64,000 nucleotides of DNA, from NCBI GenBank assembly GCA_018806915.1, contig JAGKQI010000099.1:372001-436000 (forward strand). Direction: 5' to 3'. This stretch comes from Phytophthora colocasiae. Taxonomy: Eukaryota; Oomycota; Peronosporomycetes; Peronosporales; Peronosporaceae. Made by a program: the position numbers and the translations under genes. The notes beneath the pieces were generated by a model, which ran no database searches, was not told where the DNA came from, and saw only the letters and a list, made by a program, of their open reading frames with translations. The stretch's first letter is position 1. Each line of letters starts with the position of its first letter. This document shows, in pieces, positions 10,828 through 21,378 of the stretch.

Positions 10828-10945
10828 AACCTGACGACGGCACTTCAAAGAAATCAATATCCCATCACAGAATCAACAATATAAAAGAAAGCAAGCCGAG
10901 AGGCATTCAATTATGCCGCACTCTCTCTTTCGTCTGTATGCCCAA

Positions 10946-11716
10946 TTACTCGATCTTCACCTGCGAGATGCCATCTGCGTTAATCAACTGTGGTAGAACA
11001 ACAACATGCAACACAAAGGTCAGTAGCTCTTCTATCTTCAAGTAGACTCAAGCTTCGTACCGTGTATGCCCATTGGCCGTTGCGCACGAGGAAGCGCATG
11101 TCGAGCTCTGCACGGCATTTCTTCAGCACATCCTTAGCCTCGTCCAGCGTCATGTCGGGCTTCCACTCGCGGTCAAAGATCGAAAGGCAGAAATGAGCTC
11201 CGTAGCCGTGCGCGCCAAAGTTCACCTTTACCATTGAGCCAAGGTAGTCGATCCAGTGCAGACTGGGCTCGGTCTTCTGCTCGGGCTCAGCATCCACGGC
11301 ACCAACGAGCAGGTTCACTTGGTACGGAGCGCGGCGCAGAAAGCGAGCCAGCTCCCCGCGCACGTAATTGGCCGTAGCAGGACCGTTGAGCGTCACGCCG
11401 TTGCGCAGCTCGTACAGCTTCATGTTTTTCTGAATGTATTCACCAAAGGCTAGACGGTCACTCTGCGGGCCTGACGCTACCAGAACCTTGTGGTCGTCCA
11501 AGACGGTGGACTATCATACGAGTATTTCAAGATGGACGATAAAGTTAGTTATGAATTAGTTTAAATGATGCTAATGGGAATATTAGAACGTGAGAGTTGT
11601 ATGGAGAGACGCACCTTGTCCTCGTCATCCTTGTACACCAGAATACTGCGCGCTACTTTGCAGTCTGCAGCCAGCAGCACGAAATCTTTTCCAACGATGC
11701 CGAAGATCGAGTCCAT
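10946..11716 (-). CDS. PSMB2: 20S proteasome subunit beta type-2 (beta 4)
   Basis: Three minus-strand exons: 11716-11615, 11510-11061 and 10987-10946, all phase 0 with GT-AG introns; 198 residues, normal for the family. It starts MDSIFGIVGKDFVLLAAD, as expected for the inactive beta-4 subunit, which lacks the catalytic threonine. It then has VLVASGPQSDR, LRNG, NLLVGAVD, WIDYLGSMVKVNFGAHGYGAHF and, near the C-terminus, RFLVRNGQW. The last exon encodes only 13 residues plus stop. The gene is convergent with the dynein chain, 118 bp away. Confidence 0.94.
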
Positions 11717-11874
11717 TTTCCTTGTGTTTCTCCCTCGTTTTCGTTTTGTGGATCTTGCGATCCCCCTCGAGGATTTTTACAAGGCGATCCAGCCAATCAC
11801 AAGAATACTAAAACGTAAAAACAATTTGATTCGTCGATTATTAAGTAAAACTCTCCGATTGGTAGATATTTGAT

Positions 11875-11934
11875 CTGGTTGAAGTACTCTGCATCATGAT
11901 GGTAAGTTACCATGATGCAGAGTACTTCAACCAG
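11875..11934. repeat. 60-bp near-perfect inverted repeat (foldback)
   Basis: CTGGTTGAAGTACTCTGCAT on the left is the complement of the right end. The arms are about 28 bp and differ only by three extra bases (ATG) near the centre. It lies between PSMB2 and the ankyrin relics. Confidence 0.85.
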
Positions 11935-12024
11935 ACGTTCATACGTTTTTACCATTAGCTATTGTTATTCACTCCTCTACTTCGACATGAAAATATTCTA
12001 ACTTACCGGCTCAGACTATGTACG

Positions 12025-12262
12025 TCGATTTCTCGACTGAGCAGCTCAAGAAAGACGTTTCCATCATACATTGAGGTTTCCATTGTCGGTAGCATTCCAT
12101 AGATTGATGTGCTCCGACAAATAATGGAGCTGCCCATTCATTTCCAAATCACCTTTAAAAGCTGCTATATTAGCCCATTAGGACATCTTGGCGACTGGAA
12201 AACTTGGTAGTCTCTCCTTTAGCCACTTAGCCAGTGCAAAGTGTCCGTTATTAATGGTTTCA
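12025..12262 (-). pseudogene. decayed ankyrin-repeat fragment
   Basis: The minus strand reads ETINNGHFALAKWLKERLPS, then a stop, then fragments with GDLEMN, HINLWNATDNGN and another stop. The first stretch resembles EAIKNNHFELAKWLKESLS in the larger ankyrin relic next door, so this is probably the degraded end of a second tandem copy. Confidence 0.55.
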
Positions 12263-12266
12263 GACA

Positions 12267-14021
12267 TTATACTCCCTCAGCAAATAGCTGACCCGCAATC
12301 GTTAGCTCAAATTGGTGTACGTACGCATACTCAGCAAACTCCAGTCGTCTAAATGGGAAAACCGTCGTCAAGGTCCTCTTTAACATTTCGATTGCGTCGT
12401 ATTTGCGCTGGAGAAACCACATCACATCGAAGCGGCCGGCACACGCTGCTACGTTGAATGCAGCAGGCAAGCGAATTTCGGCTTCGTGAGAAAGCAGCCA
12501 CTGGACTACTTCCAGATTTCCACATCGAACAGCTTTGTGTGTGGCATCAGATGTAAGCCACTCCGTCCTATTTTCAGCAAGCAACTTTAGTACTTCGAGA
12601 TGGTTGTTTTCAGCTGCTTTATCCATCGCTTCCGTGGTGCAGCCCTCTAAGCGGTTCAAATGCAGCCATTTCACCACGTCAAGGTGTCCATTTCCAGCGG
12701 CAGAATCCATGGCAGCGGCCGTACAACCCTCCTGCCTGTTGAAGTGGAGCCATTTCACCATTTCGAGGTGACCAGAACTCGCAGCAATATCCATAGCTCT
12801 TGTGGTGCAACCTTCTTCACGGTTATGATGAAGCCATTCTACGACATCCAAGTGACCGTTAGAAGCAGCATCATCCATCGCCTCCGTACTACAGCTGGAT
12901 GAAGTATTTTCGTGTAGCCATCTCACGATATCCAGGAATCAATTCTCTGCAGCATTATCCATGGAATTGTTTAGGGGTATCCTTCTGCTAATAGGAACCT
13001 TACAATATCGAGATGACCATTTGCAGCAGCAACGTCAATAGCTTGTGATGAGATTCGCTTCTTAATGGGAGTAGAAAATAGTAAGCGAAGAGAATCTAGG
13101 TGGCCGCCTTTGGCAGCGCTTTGAAAGCGCTGCAGTTTTCCAGGAAATTTTGGGTTAGCCAAGTCAGAACGTCGATATGCCCACGAGCCGCTGCCCACGA
13201 TGAATCAATTTTAACTGGGAAAGTTCCCTCACACTTCAGACCGCGAAGCTCGTAAAGAAAGACATTTCGATTTGGCTCGTCCAATATCCACTTTAGCACG
13301 TTGAGATGACCGTAATTGGTGACACTCTGCACAATTCCCCACAAATTTACATGGGTCGGAAGTTTACCGTCAAAATCCCTCTCAGTCAACATCTCACAAA
13401 CCCATTTGACCATATCCAAGTCGCCACCAACTGCGGCTTGTACCGCCCACCCATCATATCGTACTCAGATAGGATCGATAAACTCTCTTTCAGCCATTTC
13501 GCCAGTTCAAAGTGGTTGTTTTTGATCGCCTCAGTCACAGCCTCAGTGGTCCACTGGACATCGTAGTCCCTTTCAAGTAGCCACTCCAAGACCTCTGACA
13601 GGCCACGTCGAGCAGCACAATTAACTACATAATTGGACACGCGACAGCTCTGGAAATGCATTGCCAATAGCTGAACAATCTTCAAGTTCCCCACTTCCAT
13701 TGCTTCACACATGCTCACATCGAACTGCCATTGACGATATTTTGGATAGTGCCAGCAGCTCGTGGATAGTTCGTTGTCCTGTTTTACAAGGATCCGTTTA
13801 ATTAAACGAAGAGAGTTGGTTTTGCACGCTTTCGTCAAGGTCCATTTGCAGGAATTGTCGAGAAATTGGTCCAGTTCGTCAACAATGTGAGGCACGCGGA
13901 GGATGTCGGGTCCATTTCGGCAGACCACACGCGCACAGGTTAATGCTTGGTGGTAGGAATCGCCGCGAGAAACGTCACGAGGCGAAGGATCTACTCGACA
14001 GCGCTTGCTTCTTCCTGTCAT
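12267..14021 (-). pseudogene. ankyrin-repeat protein gene, broken in several places
   Basis: Four successive minus-strand pieces in different frames make one ankyrin protein: 14021-13386 (starts MTGRSKRCRVDPSP), 13419-13096, 13198-12971, and 12926-12267. The last piece has regular repeats such as AAGNGHLDVVKWLHLNR and EGCTTEAMDKAAENNHLEVL. Junctions overlap with frame changes near 13,400 and 13,150, and a stop interrupts near 12,970. An intact protein would be about 580 residues, in the style of the large ankyrin families of Phytophthora. Introns could explain one gap, but no clean GT-AG pair was found at the joins. Function unknown. Confidence 0.75.
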
Positions 14022-14273
14022 TGACTTATGTATCTAATAATTGCCAAAAATGAGCTATTATTTTGAACAATTAGGGGGTCGCATGCTCCGAACAGGCCGA
14101 GCAGGCCGACAAACACAAGACTGATCGGCTCAGTCGCCATTTTGGCCTCATTACTACATGTACCAAAGTACAATAAAAAGTGCGAACTTAGCGCCGCGGC
14201 GTCTGGTTTCTCTCAGATACGAGACACATGAATATATGAACTTGTTCCGCGTCGTGATTTCATTTATCTCCAT
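14022..14273. other. intergenic
   Basis: No gene or repeat was recognised between the ankyrin relic and the AlkB-like gene. Confidence 0.4.
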
Positions 14274-15155
14274 TTATGTGCCAAGCTCACTCGGTTTATA
14301 CTCACGAAATGTGAGGTTGAGTCGTCCGGAGCGCATATGCAGCCAGGACGGCTGAGTGCCGTTATACACCCTCGTCAATGCATGCACAACATTCCTCGCG
14401 GGACCTCCAAATATCAACGCATCGCCTGATTCAAGGCGAACAATCGGGACCGCCTCATGGGGCTCCGGGTAGTGGTCAATGTACGCAAACTCGGCCGCGC
14501 AACCAATTGAGAAGGAGATAACTGGTGAGCCCATACTCATTGCTTCATCACTCTCGTCCTTGTCGACGTGCATCCCGTTCCTTCCTGCCTTCTTATAGAA
14601 ATTAACGACACATATGTCCGGGATCATCATCTTGCAGGTTCCCATCACTTGTGGATCGATTTTCTTTGCTATATCCAAACTGCGCTGCGCATGCACCTTC
14701 CAGCTTCCCGGTAATTCAGGTACTGGAGCATTGTCGTAATTGCTTCGTCGGTCTTCGTATTTCTCCGATTTCACATTCCAGTGGCGTCCGAGACACATCT
14801 GATGCAGTCGGCACTTGGCTCCGCTGGCGTATGTAGGCTTATAGAAGCCTCCCTCTCCTAGACCCATTCGCCTAGAATCATCTACAAGTTCCTGCTGCTC
14901 TTGTGGCGTCAGAAATCCCTTGAGAATGACCAAACCAGGCAATAAAGCGCCAGTGTCAGCGCTCCCACGAGGTAATTCCTTGGATTCTGAAGCTTCTACT
15001 GCTCCATTTTCAGCGGTAGTAACTGCATTCAAGGGAGAAGATGCTGGGAATTGTAATGGTCGCTGTGGCGCATTAAGAAACAGGTCCATTTCGTGTTCAT
15101 CCGCTGCATGCTGCCGCCTCTTCGCCTGAATCCGTCCAGCTTTAGAGCTGCTCAT
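14274..15155 (-). CDS. AlkB-like Fe(II)/2-oxoglutarate dioxygenase
   Basis: Single exon, 293 residues. The C-terminal 180 residues carry the AlkB fold signature: VNFYKKAGRNGMHVDKDE (the HxD metal ligands), SIGCAAEFAY, GDALIFGGPARNVVHAL (distal His ligand), and GRLNLTFREY with the two arginines that bind 2-oxoglutarate. A linker contains LLPGLVILKGFLTPQEQQEL. The N-terminus is basic (AGRIQAKRRQH), a possible nuclear signal. The family oxidatively removes methyl groups from DNA, RNA or protein; the arrangement is closest to bacterial AlkB/ALKBH1, but the substrate cannot be told from sequence. Confidence 0.9.
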   Translation of the reverse strand: MSSSKAGRIQAKRRQHAADEHEMDLFLNAPQRPLQFPASSPLNAVTTAENGAVEASESKELPRGSADTGALLPGLVILKGFLTPQEQQELVDDSRRMGLGEGGFYKPTYASGAKCRLHQMCLGRHWNVKSEKYEDRRSNYDNAPVPELPGSWKVHAQRSLDIAKKIDPQVMGTCKMMIPDICVVNFYKKAGRNGMHVDKDESDEAMSMGSPVISFSIGCAAEFAYIDHYPEPHEAVPIVRLESGDALIFGGPARNVVHALTRVYNGTQPSWLHMRSGRLNLTFREYKPSELGT

Positions 15156-15600
15156 ACTCGAAACTGCATTGGGCGATTAGTTGAATCGCCGGAGCCAAAT
15201 CGCCGGGCAATCGCCAAACCTATATTAACTCATAATATTAATATATACCGGTAATACCCACTCTTACAGTAGCTACTCAAAATTTCCATGCGACAAGTAA
15301 TCGCGCAAACTCTGTTTTGGCATTATTTATGCTGATAGTTGGTTGGGCACAGCTCGTTGCTCCTCAGTGTATTTGGGTGAGGCGGCCTCACCCGACTTCG
15401 TTCTCATCGAGATCGACGTCAGGACGAACTACACGCGAGCGAAGCTTAGCTCCATGCCCGTGTCGTCGACCAGGCAAGCTCTTTTGCTGATGAACCACTG
15501 TACACGCAAGTCTGCTCCGTCGTACTACTAGTAGATGCGCTAGGTGATTTTGCGAAGAGTGGTAGACAGTGCTGGAATGAGCATGCCCCATTTAAATTAA
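15156..15600. other. intergenic, possible coding remnant
   Basis: A 62-codon plus-strand frame at 15343-15531 (EAASPDFVLIEIDVRTNYTR) looks protein-like but lacks a recognised domain. Otherwise nothing was seen. Confidence 0.3.
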
Positions 15601-15663
15601 ATGATCGCTAGTATTGCAGAGGCACATTAAATTTTAATGTGCCTCTGCAATACTAGCGATCAT
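15601..15663. repeat. 63-bp perfect foldback without loop
   Basis: ATGATCGCTAGTATTGCAGA and the following 11 bases are followed directly by their reverse complement ending at 15663 (arms about 31 bp, essentially no spacer). Imperfect pairing continues outwards through the CCCCAT / ATGGGG motifs. DNA this symmetrical is typical of a foldback element or a recent inverted duplication. Confidence 0.85.
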
Positions 15664-16258
15664 GGCCCATGATTCATGGGGTACATTCTTGATGGCGCTA
15701 GACCAGCACGTACCAACTTGGCTGGCTAAATCAGCCGCTGATCGCAGCTGGATGTAAAATCGAAGGCTTCGATTCCAAGCACTGCAGGCACAGCCTTGAG
15801 AGGCCTTGGCGCCTTGATGCCATCCTTACACTCCGCAATCTGCCACGATGGAAACAGCCCATTCAAGCACGGAGTTCCGCCCGCCCGACCAGACCCTCTA
15901 CCTGCTGTCCGCCGAAGAGGACCCAAGCTTCGATCGCATCAAGGGCCACGCGCCAAGCCCGGCGAACGGTTCGAAGGAGCTGCGCAAGCGCGTAACGGTG
16001 TGTCTCCATGGACGGAGTCCTGGACGAGCAAGCTCTGCTCGAAGTTACCACCAGTCTCTTTCGCCCATCGGGTAGGCCGTACACATGAAGCTGCTCAAGC
16101 GTCGAATGCAAAGGAGTGGTGCTCCCCCGCAACCGAGCCGAATTGCTGAAGGTTTGCTGGACGGATAGAGCCCTTCGTGCGGACGTAGGTAGATAGAATC
16201 GTGGAGATGAGAAAGTCTCCACCCAGGTATCTAGACCTGGATATTGTCAAAACGACTC
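15664..16258. other. GC-rich region with possible gene remnant, left flank of Copia
   Basis: A frame from ATG 15848 (METAHSSTEFRPPDQ..., 75 codons) and the overlapping frame 15796-16149 read like one coding sequence with a frame change near 16,010; an antisense frame (15863-16222) is equally long. No domain was recognised. It may be the remains of a gene. Confidence 0.3.
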
Positions 16259-16263
16259 GGTTT

Positions 16264-16568
16264 TAACAGCAATAGCACTCGAGATGAGTGACTTAGCATC
16301 GTCACTCAGCTGGAGCCAGGTGCAAGGCGGGACAAGACGAGTTGGGCGACGGTACTCTGCGACGCTCTTCTCAAAGGGGTTTTTTGCTGTTAACTGATAG
16401 TATTTCCTCCTCGTGCATGGCACGTTGTGTGTGGTACATAACACACGATAAGGTTTATGAATGAAAGCATTCTGGTTTTGGTCAAGTTGCACACAGGTCT
16501 TCTTAGCAACTCCTGTTCACGAAGCCACGCAGCAGGAACACCTGCATCTCTAGAGACGACGTCTGCTA
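16264..16568 (+). repeat. 5' LTR of Copia element 1
   Basis: 305 bp, matching 21379-21683 throughout by eye. It has imperfect inverted ends TAACAG/CTGCTA and is followed directly by the primer-binding site. Confidence 0.93.
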
Positions 16569-16582
16569 GGTTATGAGCCCAA
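16569..16582 (+). other. primer-binding site matching the initiator tRNA-Met anticodon arm
   Basis: GGTTATGAGCCCAA directly after the 5' LTR. Its complement contains GGGCTCATAACC, the anticodon stem-loop (CAT) of eukaryotic initiator tRNA-Met, as in Drosophila copia, which primes from a tRNA half. The same sequence follows the presumed LTRs of the other two Copia elements here. Confidence 0.75.
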
Positions 16583-16614
16583 CTTGGTTTGTGGACAAAG
16601 AGTTCTAAGTGAAG

Positions 16615-17767
16615 ATGAGCCAAGGTTCTCAACAAGGAGTGCAAGGCCAAAACACAAGCTCAAGCGCGCCGCCGGCAGTCGCGAGCTCGACAGGGCAGAC
16701 TTCGACGGCACATTCGACTTCAGTGACTACTGCTACGGGTGGGGACAATCTTCAGTGGCAGTGTCGAGTGTTGGAGGAGGTCAGCCTAGTGTGGCAGCAG
16801 CGCCGCCTGTGCGAAGCAGGTGTGCGGCAGACTGCAAATCCTGTGATGTCATTGAAGCCCCTGGGCAGTAGCAAACCACCTAAGTTTGACGATACGTTTG
16901 AAGTTTATCAGTTGAGACTGAGGCTTTACCTGCAACAGCGGGATTCATGGAAGGTGGTCACCGGTGAGGAAGTGCGGCATCCTGACAATCAGGTGTTGCA
17001 GCGCCAATTTGATGATCGCAATAGTCTGGCGATGGAAACGATTATACGTGGTGTGAAGGGAGATGATGCGCAGAAGGTGTGCGTGTATGAGTCAGCCAAA
17101 GAGATGTAGGATACACTGGTCGCGGAGAAGACTCAGCGTGACTTCTCGTATGCAGTTCATCTAAAGCGTGAGATTTACATGCACGCGTATAAGCCGGGGC
17201 AGAAGATGGCAGATTATATACAGGAGATGAATTCACTGCGGCAGCGATTGCAGCACATGGGACCAAGCTTTATTATCGATGACACGTCCATGTCACAATT
17301 ACTGCTGATGGGAGTATGTGCAGTTCACCGAGAAATCGTGACACAATTTGACTTCTCCTACAGGCAAGGAAATCCTCCTACCTTGCAGCAAGTGAAAATG
17401 CGTTACTCTCTCGTGATGAAATGGATAAAATGGCAGCAGATACAGCTGGTAATAGTGGTGTTGCAGGAAACGGAGAGCGAGTAGTTATGCATATGCAGAG
17501 TCCGAACTCTGGAGGTAAACCTGGGCAAGGACAACCACAGACAGGACAAGTGCAGACTACTGGAGCTGGAAAGCAACGGTTAAAACGTTGTTATCACTGT
17601 AAGAAGCTTGGACACCTGCGCCGTGATTGCTGGTTCTACAAGAATAAGCAAAATAAGGCCAAGGGAAAGAATGGCGGGGCGGGCAGGATGGTAAGGAGAA
17701 GGGCAAGAAAGGCGGAAAAGGAGGAAGTGATGATTCGACGAAAAGCGATAAGCCGACTAATGGTGCC
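16615..17767 (+). pseudogene. Copia gag, interrupted
   Basis: Gag begins at ATG 16615 (MSQGSQQGVQGQN). It has the UBN2-like region (KFDDTFEVYQLRLRLYLQQ, YKPGQKMADYIQEMN) and a CCHC zinc knuckle (CYHCKKLGHLRRDC, near 17,590). It is broken by a TAG at 17107-17109 where the family usually has Trp (M-W-D context), by a frame change in an A run near 17,398, and by another in a G run near 17,672. Downstream of the last break it runs in frame into pol, so Gag and Pol were one polyprotein. Confidence 0.88.
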
Positions 17768-20700
17768 ATGGGATACATGCGCTTTATTTCTCATGCTGGA
17801 GAACGAAGTGAGAGCAGTAGTTCGGAGAGTGACGAGTTCGTTGGCATGGCGATAAAGAGCGACCGACGTAGTCCTGATGGAGATTGGATGCTTGACTCTG
17901 GCACGACATCGCATGTGTGCATCGAACGCGATTTGTTCACAAGTATTAAGAAGTCGAAGTCAGCGTTCAAAGTTTGGGATGGAGGTGTAACTCGTGGTGA
18001 ATTGTGTGGGTCAGTTGTGATACCTGTCATGGATGCAGTCACACGAAAGTCGATGACTCTGATGCTTGATAAGGTGGAGTTTTCGTCATCTGGGCCTATG
18101 AATTTGATTAGTATGGGTCGTATGTTGAATTCTGGCTGGACGGTGTCCTCATCTCCGGATAATGAGTTGCCAGTGAAGATGTTTTTGACTCGTGGGAGTC
18201 AGAGATTGGAATTTATCTTTCATGGTGAGCATTTTTGGTTGAATAATGGCAGCTTTGGTGAAACAAGTTCAGTAGTGATGGCAAATGTTAACGCTGATGG
18301 CGGTCCATTGATGCGATGGCATGAACGATTAGCACATCTGAACGAGGCAGCATTGAAGTTTATGGTGAAGCATGACGTGGTGGCAGGCATGGATATTTCA
18401 GAAGAGCAACTGAGAACGAAGCTCAAGTGCCTGAGCTGTATGTCTGCGAAACAAAAGCGCAAGTCGTACGGGAATGCGACCGACAAGCGAACCACGGTTA
18501 GCTTTGAACGACTGACGTCTGACGTGTGCGATATGGGAGCTTATCTGCCTGGTGTTGGTGTATCTCGGTACTTTCAACTAATTCACGACGAGGGATCCCG
18601 ATACAAGTGGTGTTACATTATTGGCAAGAAGAGTGAAGCGTCAGGGAACGTGCAGCGACTCATTGCAGAACTGCTTGCTCAAGGCAAGCTGATTAAGAAG
18701 TTTACTAGCGATGGTGGAGGAGAGTATGTTAACACTGAACTTAAGGAATTCCTGAAGTCAAAGGGAATTGTGTTCATCCCCACCCATTCGTACACGCCCG
18801 AGGAGAATTGTCTAGTGGAGAAGATGAACGGCGTGCTAGTAAACAAGATGCGTGCGGTCATGCATGCAGCTAACTTACTGAGTGTATTGTGGCCTGAAGT
18901 ATTGCAGTATGTGGTCGAGGTGGATAATCTGAGTCCCACAAAAGCCTTGAAAGGATTGACGCCCACGGAAAAGCTGACAGGATCGAAGCCGAATATTGAA
19001 GGACTGAAGGTCTGTGGCTGTGTGGCGTACGTGTTCGTTCCGAAGGAGACTCGAAAGAACAAGCTGTCAGCGAAAGCTGAACCAGCGTTGTTTCTCGGTC
19101 TTCCGAAGACAGGACATGGATATCGACTGTTGCATCTGCGAACTGGAAAAATGGTTGAAGCCCGCGACGTCAAGTTCCGCGAGGATGTGACGGTCGAACG
19201 AACGTATGTGAATGCGTTGCTAAAGGGCAGACAAAGTTACTATCCGCAAATACCATTTGTTCCTCTTCCTGTGGAGTATGTTGCAGAGCAGTCAGTACGG
19301 GCTGGTGCAGTGGATTCGGTGCGTGCGGCTATGAATGACATTGCTGGTACTGAATCGACAGACAATAGGCATGTGCACGCTGCGGATGAACAACCACGGC
19401 AAGAACGCCAAGATGATTGTGTTGTTGCAGATTTGGTGGGAGAAAATGCAAGTGACCACGAACGAAGTAGTAATGCAGTATCGGTGGGAGCTGCTAATGC
19501 AACACACGAACGGAGCAGTGGTGTGACCTCGGTGGGAGATGTGAGTGCAGATTCGGTGGGAGATTCCAGTGATGAGTCGATGAATGATAACGAGCTGATG
19601 CCTACAGCTGATCGACTTCGTCCATGGAGTCAAAGAAGTGGTAACAAGAAATCTGCAGACAATCAACCACGGCGAAGCTCAAAGAGATTACGTGGGTTGA
19701 GACGATCTGAGCGACAGAAGAAAGCAAATGTGCGGCTAAAGGACTATATCATGGCTTCTGTGGAGGCGCTGGAGGAGCTGTCGGGCAATCCCGCGTCAGC
19801 AGAAGAGGCGTTGAGCTCGCCGCAGCGTGATAAATGGCTGGATGCCATGCGCTTGGAGATGGATGCACACAAAGTTAACGGTACTTGGAGACTGGTTGAT
19901 CGTCCTAAGCAACCGTGCAATATTTTGAAGACTACTTGGGTGCTTCGAGTTAAGTTGAACGAAAAGGGCAAGATCGATCGGCGCAAGGGCCGTCTAGCAG
20001 TCTGTGGTTATGGCCAGAAGTACGGTGTCGATTATGTCGATACGTATTCACCGGTAGTGAGGATCGAGACAGTGAGGATGCTGTTGATTTTGGCGTTTCT
20101 GCTGGATCTGGATTGTTGCCATGTTGACTTTGTCACTGCTTTCCTGAATGGTGAGTTGAAGGGTGTCAAGATTTACATGGAACAACCGGAGTACTTTGAC
20201 GATGGAAGTGGTCGTGTATGCGAATTGCTGAAAGGACTATATGGTCTAAAGCAAGCTTCACGTTTATGGTATCAAACGCTGCACAAACACCTGCTGGATA
20301 TTGGCTTCACTCAATGTGATTTTGATGTGGGTCTCTATCAGCGTTGGAAGGATGGACGTGTGGTGTACGTGACTGTGTACGTTGATGATCTGCTAATCGC
20401 TGCGAAGAAAGAGGATATTGAGCAAGTGATTGAGGACCTGAACAATAAGTTCGCTCTCAAAAATCTTGGGCGAGTGAAGCACATTTTGGGTATGGAAGTA
20501 AAGTTTATGCCTGGTGAGGTGCTGTGCATTTCACAGACAGCATACATCGATCGAGTTCTTGAACGGTTCGGAATGCGGGATTGCCGACCACTGGGATCAC
20601 CGCTGATGCAAAATGAGTGCTTGCCGCCGATTGAGACCGATGAAAGTAAGATAAATGATCCAAACGTGCCTTACAGAGAATTGATCGGTGCACTGCAGTA

Positions 20701-21370
20701 TTTGGTTGCCTGTACACGACCTGATCTGGCTAATGCTGTTCGAAGTTTGTCTCGGTATTGTGGAGCATACACAATGGAGAACTACTTGTGTGCAAAACGG
20801 GTTCTGCGGTACCTGAAGGGTACGCGAACGTTTGGATTAGTCTATCGACGGACTAGCGGAGTGTTGCCGATAAAAATTGATGGGTACAGTGATGCTGACC
20901 ATGCAAATTGTCCGGACACCAGTCGATCCGTGACAGGTTACTTGCTGAGATTGAATGGTTATACGTTCTTGTACAAGAGCAAGCAGCAGACAAAGGTTAC
21001 GACTGCTACATGCAGTTCGGAGTTGATTGCGGCGAGTGCATGCGTGGATGACATGATATGGGCACGAAAATTGTTGAAGGAGATACGCGGTGAATCTCCA
21101 CCGTGTTCCAAGTTGTTCATGGATAATCAAAGCACGATTATGGTGGCTACAGAGCCTGGCAATTACAAGAAAATGAAACTCTTTGCTAAGCTAAGTCGTG
21201 AAATCGCTGAGTTCGTGAAGAAGGACAAAGTTCTAGTGGAATACGTCCCCAGCGCGGAAAACGTGGCTGATATCTTCACGAAAGCGTTGGGGCCTCAACG
21301 GTTCCAGGGTCTGCGCCAAGCGTTGAACGTCGAGGACGTGTCAACAGCAATTCCGGTCCAGCATGAGTGA
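17768..21370 (+). CDS. Copia Pol (protease, integrase, RT, RNase H), intact frame
   Basis: 1,200 codons without a stop. Order: aspartic protease WMLDSGTTSHVC (about residue 39), GAG-pre-integrase RWHERLAHLN with a CLSC zinc site, integrase core with D in TSDVCDMG, D in FTSDGGGEY and E in TPEENCLVEKMNG, then a Ser/Asn-rich linker. Reverse transcriptase starts at WRLVDRP and has KGRLAVCGYGQKYG, DFVTAFLNGEL, GLYGLKQASRLWY and the catalytic YVDDLL (about residue 873). RNase H has DGYSDADHA, SSELIAAS and MDNQST, and the tail is ENVADIFTKAL. The start is nominal: translation would normally come through gag, which is broken. Confidence 0.95.
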   Translation: MGYMRFISHAGERSESSSSESDEFVGMAIKSDRRSPDGDWMLDSGTTSHVCIERDLFTSIKKSKSAFKVWDGGVTRGELCGSVVIPVMDAVTRKSMTLMLDKVEFSSSGPMNLISMGRMLNSGWTVSSSPDNELPVKMFLTRGSQRLEFIFHGEHFWLNNGSFGETSSVVMANVNADGGPLMRWHERLAHLNEAALKFMVKHDVVAGMDISEEQLRTKLKCLSCMSAKQKRKSYGNATDKRTTVSFERLTSDVCDMGAYLPGVGVSRYFQLIHDEGSRYKWCYIIGKKSEASGNVQRLIAELLAQGKLIKKFTSDGGGEYVNTELKEFLKSKGIVFIPTHSYTPEENCLVEKMNGVLVNKMRAVMHAANLLSVLWPEVLQYVVEVDNLSPTKALKGLTPTEKLTGSKPNIEGLKVCGCVAYVFVPKETRKNKLSAKAEPALFLGLPKTGHGYRLLHLRTGKMVEARDVKFREDVTVERTYVNALLKGRQSYYPQIPFVPLPVEYVAEQSVRAGAVDSVRAAMNDIAGTESTDNRHVHAADEQPRQERQDDCVVADLVGENASDHERSSNAVSVGAANATHERSSGVTSVGDVSADSVGDSSDESMNDNELMPTADRLRPWSQRSGNKKSADNQPRRSSKRLRGLRRSERQKKANVRLKDYIMASVEALEELSGNPASAEEALSSPQRDKWLDAMRLEMDAHKVNGTWRLVDRPKQPCNILKTTWVLRVKLNEKGKIDRRKGRLAVCGYGQKYGVDYVDTYSPVVRIETVRMLLILAFLLDLDCCHVDFVTAFLNGELKGVKIYMEQPEYFDDGSGRVCELLKGLYGLKQASRLWYQTLHKHLLDIGFTQCDFDVGLYQRWKDGRVVYVTVYVDDLLIAAKKEDIEQVIEDLNNKFALKNLGRVKHILGMEVKFMPGEVLCISQTAYIDRVLERFGMRDCRPLGSPLMQNECLPPIETDESKINDPNVPYRELIGALQYLVACTRPDLANAVRSLSRYCGAYTMENYLCAKRVLRYLKGTRTFGLVYRRTSGVLPIKIDGYSDADHANCPDTSRSVTGYLLRLNGYTFLYKSKQQTKVTTATCSSELIAASACVDDMIWARKLLKEIRGESPPCSKLFMDNQSTIMVATEPGNYKKMKLFAKLSREIAEFVKKDKVLVEYVPSAENVADIFTKALGPQRFQGLRQALNVEDVSTAIPVQHE

Positions 21371-21378
21371 GGTGGGAG

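Noticed and set aside
16247..16492. 81-codon ORF (MQLDQNQNAF) present twice
   Set aside because: Lies within both LTRs of the Copia element, antisense; duplicated only because the LTRs are.
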